Part shown: one piece after another, positions 6,604 to 9,951 of the stretch
How the letters are laid out: each line of letters begins with the position of its first letter
How positions within the stretch are numbered: position 1 is the first letter of the stretch
Origin: a bacterium
GTDB taxonomy: Bacteria > Caldisericota > Caldisericia > B22-G15
Direction of reading: 5' to 3'
Assembly (NCBI GenBank): GCA_012517755.1
Contig: JAAYUH010000056.1
Location: 1 to 9,951 of the forward strand
DNA length: 9,951 nucleotides
Notes under the pieces: model-generated
The model's input: only the letters and a program-made list of their open reading frames with translations
Database searches by the model: none
Told to the model about the DNA's origin: nothing
Program-made: the position numbers and the translations under genes

Positions 6604-8312
6604 GTTCCTTCCCTCATTATTTCTTGTATTTTGACATTATTATACAACGAATTTACGAGTACATCCATAGTTGCTCCAAAAAATAATGCCTTCTTGCATA
6701 GCTTTTTAGTGTAATCTCCAAAAGTAACAAAAGATTCATATGCACATCCTCCTCCATACAACGGAACATATGGGCAGTCAAGACATTGTTCCCATCTATC
6801 CATAATTATAAATCCAATAAAGTTGCTTTTAAAGTGATGGTCTTTAACATTGCCAACTGAAAACTCTTTTCTACCTACAAATCCGCTACACTTATACATA
6901 TCTCCAATCGGATCAATCACAAATTGAGATTCTGAGGTAAGAAGGCACGGACCAATTTCTACAAATCTTCTCACAACTGAAAATCCTAACTTTCTTGCCT
7001 TAGGAAGCAATAATTTCAAGGTATCAGTAAACGTTTTATCTGGCATCATATTCGCATCGCAGAAATGTGGTGCCAAACCTGACTTTATTCTTGGAGAAAA
7101 ATCTAGTGAGATATTAGAAGCTAAACCATCATTAGAAAGTAAATCCAATAATTCGCTCACCTTGCTGGCATTTCCTTTATCTATATTAATTCTTACAATT
7201 ACTGCAGCAAACTCTACAAATTTTCTTAGATTAACAAGAATATCGTCGAAAGAACCTTCACCGCTTTTATATGGCCTTCTTAAATTATGGATAGCTTCTG
7301 GTCCATCAAGTGTTACCTGAACAAACTTTAAACCATGACTCTTTAATTCTTCCATTTCTTGAGAAGATAGACCTATGCTTCCATTTGTACTAATACTAAA
7401 AGAAAAATTGAAGCTCTTTTCTGAAGAGCTTTCGAATAGAGATCTGGATATATCAAAAATAGGAGTTTTATTAAGTAAAGGCTCTCCTCCATAGAATATC
7501 AACTCTACAACCTTAGGACGTCTCTCTTTTATATTTATCTGAAACCAATTAATAATATTTCTACTTACTTCATCCGTCATATCCTCCCTTCTGGTGCTTT
7601 GCACTTCGTTTTCTATACAATACTCACATTTAAAATTACAATCAAATGTTGTTAATATCATAGCTCCAAAAGAGTTAGTGCTAAATTTAGCTTTTTGAAA
7701 CAAATATCTTTGTTTATACATTATACAAAAATCAAAAATATTGTAAAGAGGATAAATATTAGAAACTTTAAAGTCTTTTGAAACAGTTTTCCCCTGTAGT
7801 TCTTTTAGTTTCTCATAAGGAGTTAATCCTTTTAGATCTGTATGTGGCCTACACTTATTGTAGTACTCAACATACTTTTTTAAACCTTCTCCCAACTCTT
7901 GTAAGGACAAATAGAAGTTTCGGTTGTAGAACTCTTCTCCTACGGTTCTATGGAATCTTTCTACCTTACCATTTGTTTGTGGTCTTCTTTTTCTTGTAAG
8001 TTTATGTTTGATGTGATTCTTTAAGCAGAACTTATCAATGTTATGGGAATCTGGAGCTCCTCTTATGTTGGTGAATTCTAAACCATTGTCTGTGAGTATA
8101 GATTGGATCCTACCCTTGGAGATTTCCATAGCATGCTCCAAGAAAGAAAGGCTATTTGAAGCAGTCTTCTTTCTATAGAGTTCTACATATACAACTCTTG
8201 TAGCATCATCTATTGCAGTGAACTGGTATACTCTTCCCTGACCTTTAAGATTCCCTGCATACCTCACATCTATATGTACCATTTCAAATGGTTTCTTTTT
8301 CTCATATCTCAT
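6588..8312 (-). CDS. Radical SAM/SPASM peptide maturase, N-terminally fused to a transposase remnant
   Basis: A 574-residue open frame made of two unrelated parts. Residues 1 to about 172 are an IS481-like DDE integrase core: Asp15 in HIDV, Asp75 in LTDNG, Glu118 in NGKVERFH, then CRPHTDLKGLTPYEKL. Residues about 180-574 are a radical SAM enzyme: CNFKCEYC with Cys225, 229 and 232 for the SAM-binding 4Fe-4S cluster, GGEP (275-278), STNG (308-311) and QVTLDGP (332-338). A SPASM-like region with Cys456, 475, 510, 513, 523 and 539 should hold extra clusters. SPASM enzymes of this kind modify ribosomal peptides, and the ABC genes and 41-aa peptide follow. The junction is near 7770-7800; the native N-terminus seems lost. 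The fusion may be translated as such, or the enzyme may start internally (Met198 at 7721, Met218, or a TTG). The catalytic part looks intact. Confidence 0.85.
   Translation of the reverse strand: MRYEKKKPFEMVHIDVRYAGNLKGQGRVYQFTAIDDATRVVYVELYRKKTASNSLSFLEHAMEISKGRIQSILTDNGLEFTNIRGAPDSHNIDKFCLKNHIKHKLTRKRRPQTNGKVERFHRTVGEEFYNRNFYLSLQELGEGLKKYVEYYNKCRPHTDLKGLTPYEKLKELQGKTVSKDFKVSNIYPLYNIFDFCIMYKQRYLFQKAKFSTNSFGAMILTTFDCNFKCEYCIENEVQSTRREDMTDEVSRNIINWFQINIKERRPKVVELIFYGGEPLLNKTPIFDISRSLFESSSEKSFNFSFSISTNGSIGLSSQEMEELKSHGLKFVQVTLDGPEAIHNLRRPYKSGEGSFDDILVNLRKFVEFAAVIVRINIDKGNASKVSELLDLLSNDGLASNISLDFSPRIKSGLAPHFCDANMMPDKTFTDTLKLLLPKARKLGFSVVRRFVEIGPCLLTSESQFVIDPIGDMYKCSGFVGRKEFSVGNVKDHHFKSNFIGFIIMDRWEQCLDCPYVPLYGGGCAYESFVTFGDYTKKLCKKALFFGATMDVLVNSLYNNVKIQEIMREGTWKKS
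7720..7747 (-). promoter_or_regulatory. Possible internal promoter before the radical SAM domain
   Basis: On the - strand, TTTACA and a perfect TATAAT (7720-7725) are separated by 16 nt, just after the transposase/radical SAM junction. A transcript from here would start near 7713 and carry the radical SAM motifs from Met218 onward plus the ABC genes. Promoter-like matches arise easily in such AT-rich DNA, so this is weak. Confidence 0.3.
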
Positions 8313-8328
8313 TACTTCTTTTTCTTCT

Positions 8329-8697
8329 TTAGATGCTGGTAACTTGTAGGCTTCTTCTCTTTAAAACATTGTATACGCCATGGGGAGAGATAGAAATTCC
8401 TCTCATTGGTAACTGATAGGCAATTCTTTCTGGACCAAAAGGAGTATCAAGTCTCAATTTAACAACGAGTTCCTCAATAGAAGAAGATGTTTTTCTTTCA
8501 TTCTTCTTTGCTCCGGATTTCCTGTTAACCAAGCCCTCTATTCCATATTCTCGGTATTTTTTTAACCATTTGAAGAAAGTTTTTCTTGAGATACCAAATA
8601 ATTCTGGTACTTGATGACTTGTTTTTCCCTCTTTTAAATAGATCTCTACCATGCTTAACCTTACTTTTACCAGGCTATCTGTGGTATAATAACTCAT
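8329..8697 (-). CDS. IS481-like transposase, N-terminal part (broken by frameshift)
   Basis: A 122-residue frame with the helix-turn-helix part of an IS481-like transposase: TSHQVPELFGISRKTFFKWLKKYR is the DNA-binding region (residues about 27-50, quoted here as a location), followed by GLVNRKSGAK and TPFGPERIAYQL. The start is well placed: GGGAGG lies 8 nt before ATG. The frame stops at TAA (8329), but the DDE core continues in the +1 frame. That frame is open from AGA-GAA-GAA just before this stop and reads EAYKLPASKEEKEVMRYEKKKPF, so the two parts plainly were one protein of about 330 residues. A one-base indel in the purine-rich stretch near 8335-8345 explains this better than the -1 frameshifting known in IS3-type elements. 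The transposase is probably inactive unless it shifts frame or the base is a sequencing error. Confidence 0.85.
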   Translation of the reverse strand: MSYYTTDSLVKVRLSMVEIYLKEGKTSHQVPELFGISRKTFFKWLKKYREYGIEGLVNRKSGAKKNERKTSSSIEELVVKLRLDTPFGPERIAYQLPMRGISISPHGVYNVLKRRSLQVTSI

Positions 8698-8698
8698 G

Positions 8699-8758
8699 GG
8701 TGATTCCTCCCTTCAAAATCATTTTAGGGTATTATACCCTAATTTGAGGGGTCACCAA
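8699..8758 (-). promoter_or_regulatory. IS promoter embedded in a nested palindrome that can mask the transposase RBS
   Basis: TATAAT (8731-8736, - strand) lies inside the perfect palindrome TTAGGGTATTATACCCTAA (8724-8742). A TTGGTG -35 (8753-8758) stands 16 nt upstream. An outer pair, GGTGACCCCTC (8746-8756) and GAGGAATCACC (8699-8709), matches at 9 of 11 positions. The second arm contains part of the Shine-Dalgarno sequence. RNA entering from outside would contain both arms and could hide the ribosome site. RNA from the IS promoter, starting near 8724, would lack the first arm. Confidence 0.6.
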
Positions 8759-8778
8759 ATTATGGGAATAGAACAATT

Positions 8779-9133
8779 TTATTTATTTTTTAATTTTGAA
8801 TCTCCATATATTTTGGATTTATCGATAATAATAAAGTAATACCTCAATTCGTGTTTTATTAAATTATTAATCACTAATTTTTTAACTTTATGACTTGAGT
8901 TAGAAAATTTATCTCTTGTAATTTTTCTTTTTATTTTTCCCTAACTTATTTCTTATTTTTTTTATAATTCTTCGAATATCAGGTACAAATTGTTCTTTAA
9001 TAATATTTTTTCAACTTTAATTACATTTTAGTTTAGTTTTACAAAGTTAAAAATATTATTTAGTTTTATATTAGAAATAAATCAGAAGATAAGTTATAAA
9101 AAATAGATTTGAATATTTTAGATTGTTTGGATT
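8779..9133 (-). pseudogene. Decayed coding remnant, possibly DUF3800
   Basis: This stretch has no intact gene, but three successive - strand fragments in different frames read like one protein. 9133 to about 9071 gives NPNNLKYSNLFFITYLLIYF. 9007-8909 gives NIIKEQFVPDIRRIIKKIRN and a basic tail. 8922-8779 gives DKFSNSSHKVKKLVINNL, then ELRYYFIIIDKSKIYG. The order and pattern (a hydrophobic strand after SKYF-like residues, a KIIKKIR helix, KFSNSS, then a YYFIIIDKSK strand) recall DUF3800 proteins from memory. The N-terminal DESGD motif was not found, and the C-terminal part ends against the IS. The rest of 8757-9208 is AT-rich spacer in which I see nothing else. Chance similarity in Lys/Ile-rich translations is possible. 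Confidence 0.4.
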
Positions 9134-9142
9134 TATAAAAAT

Positions 9143-9170
9143 ATTTTTATTTTATGGATTAATTTGATAA
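9143..9170. repeat. 28-bp dispersed repeat, copy B
   Basis: Matches 2353-2380 at 27 of 28 positions. This copy ends 38 nt before the start of the downstream dehydrogenase gene and overlaps its possible -35 box. Whether it is a regulatory site or the scar of a small element cannot be told from two copies. Confidence 0.55.
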
Positions 9171-9204
9171 AATTTATTTCAGAAGTATTTATAATTTAGG
9201 AGGG
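9164..9204 (+). promoter_or_regulatory. Possible promoter and strong RBS of the P5C dehydrogenase gene
   Basis: TTGATA (9164-9169) and TATTTA (9186-9191) are 16 nt apart; a TATAAT at 9190-9195 fits consensus better but is 20 nt from the -35 and too close to the ribosome site. The Shine-Dalgarno sequence AGGAGGG (9198-9204), 4 nt before ATG, is strong and fixes the start at 9209. Confidence 0.4.
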
Positions 9205-9208
9205 TAAG

Positions 9209-9951
9209 ATGAAAGAGTTTAAAAATGAGGTTTACACAGATTTTAAAAATGAAGAAAAAAGAAAAGAAATGGAAAAAGTACTTGAAAATGTTGAGAAAGA
9301 TTTTGGTAAAGAACACGATATTGTTATTGGCGGTAAAAGAATCAAATTAGTTGAGAAATTTAAATCAATAAATCCATCAAAAAAGGATCAAGTAATTGGT
9401 GTTTTTCAAAAAGGTGATGAAAAAACTGGAGATTTAGCGTTAAACACAGCATGGGAAGCTTTTAAAACATGGAAAAATGTTAGTCAAGAAAAAAGAGCAG
9501 AATACCTTTTTAAAATAGCTGAAACAATAAGAAGAAAAAGATTAGAATTTGATAGTTACCTTGTTTTTGAAACTGGAAAAAACTGGCTTGAAGCAGATGC
9601 TGATGTTGCTGAAGCTATAGATTTTTGTGAATATTATGGAGCTGATTCTTTAAAATATGGAAAAGTTTTTGATATGCCAACTTTTGATAATGAAAAAGAT
9701 GAATTGGTTTATATACCACTTGGTGCTGGAGCTGTTATTCCTCCCTGGAACTTTCCACTTGCAATTCTTGTTGGAATGACAACCTCTTCAATTGTGACAG
9801 GTAATACAGTTGTTTTAAAACCAGCAAGTGATGCTGCATATATTGCTACAAAATTTATGGAACTTCTTGAGGAAGTTGGACTTCCAGATGGAGTAGTCAA
9901 TCTCGTTACTGGTCCTGGACCTATTATTGGAGATTATCTTGTAAAACATCC
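9209..9951 (+). CDS. rocA: Delta-1-pyrroline-5-carboxylate (glutamate semialdehyde) dehydrogenase, N-terminal half
   Basis: The first 247 codons of an aldehyde dehydrogenase; the gene runs off the window end. The enzyme oxidises glutamate gamma-semialdehyde (P5C) to glutamate with NAD+, the last step of proline and arginine/ornithine catabolism. It matches the RocA/PruA pattern: an N-terminal FTDF-like YTDF segment, IGGKRI, the TGKNWLEADADVAEAIDF and EYYG helix region typical of P5C dehydrogenases, IPLGAGAVIPPWNFPLAI (the oxyanion-hole Asn lies in PWNF), TGNTVVLKPAS with the cofactor-binding Lys, and LPDGVVNLVTGPG. The catalytic Cys lies beyond the window. It is monocistronic on its upstream side, where a strong Shine-Dalgarno site and a possible promoter occur. 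The assignment to P5C dehydrogenase rather than another aldehyde dehydrogenase is strong. Confidence 0.93.
   Translation, partial: MKEFKNEVYTDFKNEEKRKEMEKVLENVEKDFGKEHDIVIGGKRIKLVEKFKSINPSKKDQVIGVFQKGDEKTGDLALNTAWEAFKTWKNVSQEKRAEYLFKIAETIRRKRLEFDSYLVFETGKNWLEADADVAEAIDFCEYYGADSLKYGKVFDMPTFDNEKDELVYIPLGAGAVIPPWNFPLAILVGMTTSSIVTGNTVVLKPASDAAYIATKFMELLEEVGLPDGVVNLVTGPGPIIGDYLVKH

Larger units (their letters stand above)
7790..8760 (-). mobile_element. Degraded IS481-like insertion sequence
   Basis: The element holds a promoter and hairpin at its upstream end (8699-8758), an N-terminal transposase frame (8329-8697) and the DDE core in another frame (from 8312). The upstream terminus probably lies near TTTGGTGACCCC on the - strand (about 8749-8760). 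I could not find a good inverted copy of that terminus at the other side; near 7795 there is only a short AGGGG match. The transposase stop codon is also missing. The downstream end of the element therefore appears deleted, joining it to the radical SAM gene. Boundaries are approximate and no target duplication was identified. Confidence 0.75.

Noticed and set aside
8329..8345. Programmed -1 frameshift in the transposase, as in IS3-type elements
   Set aside because: The DDE core lies in the +1 frame; the -1 frame ends at once in a stop codon after a lysine run.
9709..9900. Antisense frame of 63 codons within the dehydrogenase gene
   Set aside because: It is the complement of a strongly conserved coding region and has no family features or ribosome site.

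Overview
This AT-rich window (hand-counted lines give about 22-30% G+C in most genes, near 40% in the ABC ATPase gene) comes from a bacterium: it has Shine-Dalgarno sites, TTGxxx/TATAAT promoters, a lipobox lipoprotein and an IS481-like transposase. Low G+C, heavy Lys/Ile/AGA use and the gene families would fit a low-GC anaerobe, perhaps a thermophile, but the sequence does not fix the phylum. No rRNA, tRNA or CRISPR array is visible.

Layout. (1) Positions 1-2327, + strand: the C-terminal half of the RNA ligase RtcB overlaps, through ATGA, a lipoprotein with a PgaB/IcaB-type polysaccharide deacetylase domain. (2) Positions 2353-3729: an AAA/DUF4143 ATPase gene sits between two 104-bp direct repeats (97/104 identical), each made of three 33-bp units. 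Its promoter begins in the upstream repeat and would give a leaderless mRNA. (3) Positions 3728-4716, - strand: a 304-aa conserved protein of the family usually labelled 'quinate 5-dehydrogenase', with a clear promoter. (4) Positions 4767-8312, - strand: a tightly packed cassette of radical SAM/SPASM enzyme, ABC ATPase, ABC-2 permease and a 41-codon peptide gene. The peptide has a short polar leader containing Gly-Gly and a hydrophobic, cysteine-free C-terminus. This looks like a RiPP (ribosomally made, post-translationally modified peptide) system and is the most interesting part of the window. (5) Positions about 7790-8760: a broken IS481-like element fused in frame to the 5' side of the radical SAM gene. 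Its outer end folds into a structure that would hide the transposase ribosome binding site in read-through RNA. (6) Positions 8779-9133: decayed coding sequence, possibly a DUF3800 gene, then AT-rich spacer. (7) From 9209 to the window end, + strand: the first 247 codons of delta-1-pyrroline-5-carboxylate dehydrogenase.

Proposed working of the cassette: the 41-aa precursor is modified by the radical SAM/SPASM enzyme and exported, or its toxicity countered, by the two-gene ABC transporter. The IS insertion and a later deletion appear to have removed the upstream end of the operon and the native N-terminus of the radical SAM protein. The cassette is therefore either decaying or now expressed from the IS or from an internal promoter.
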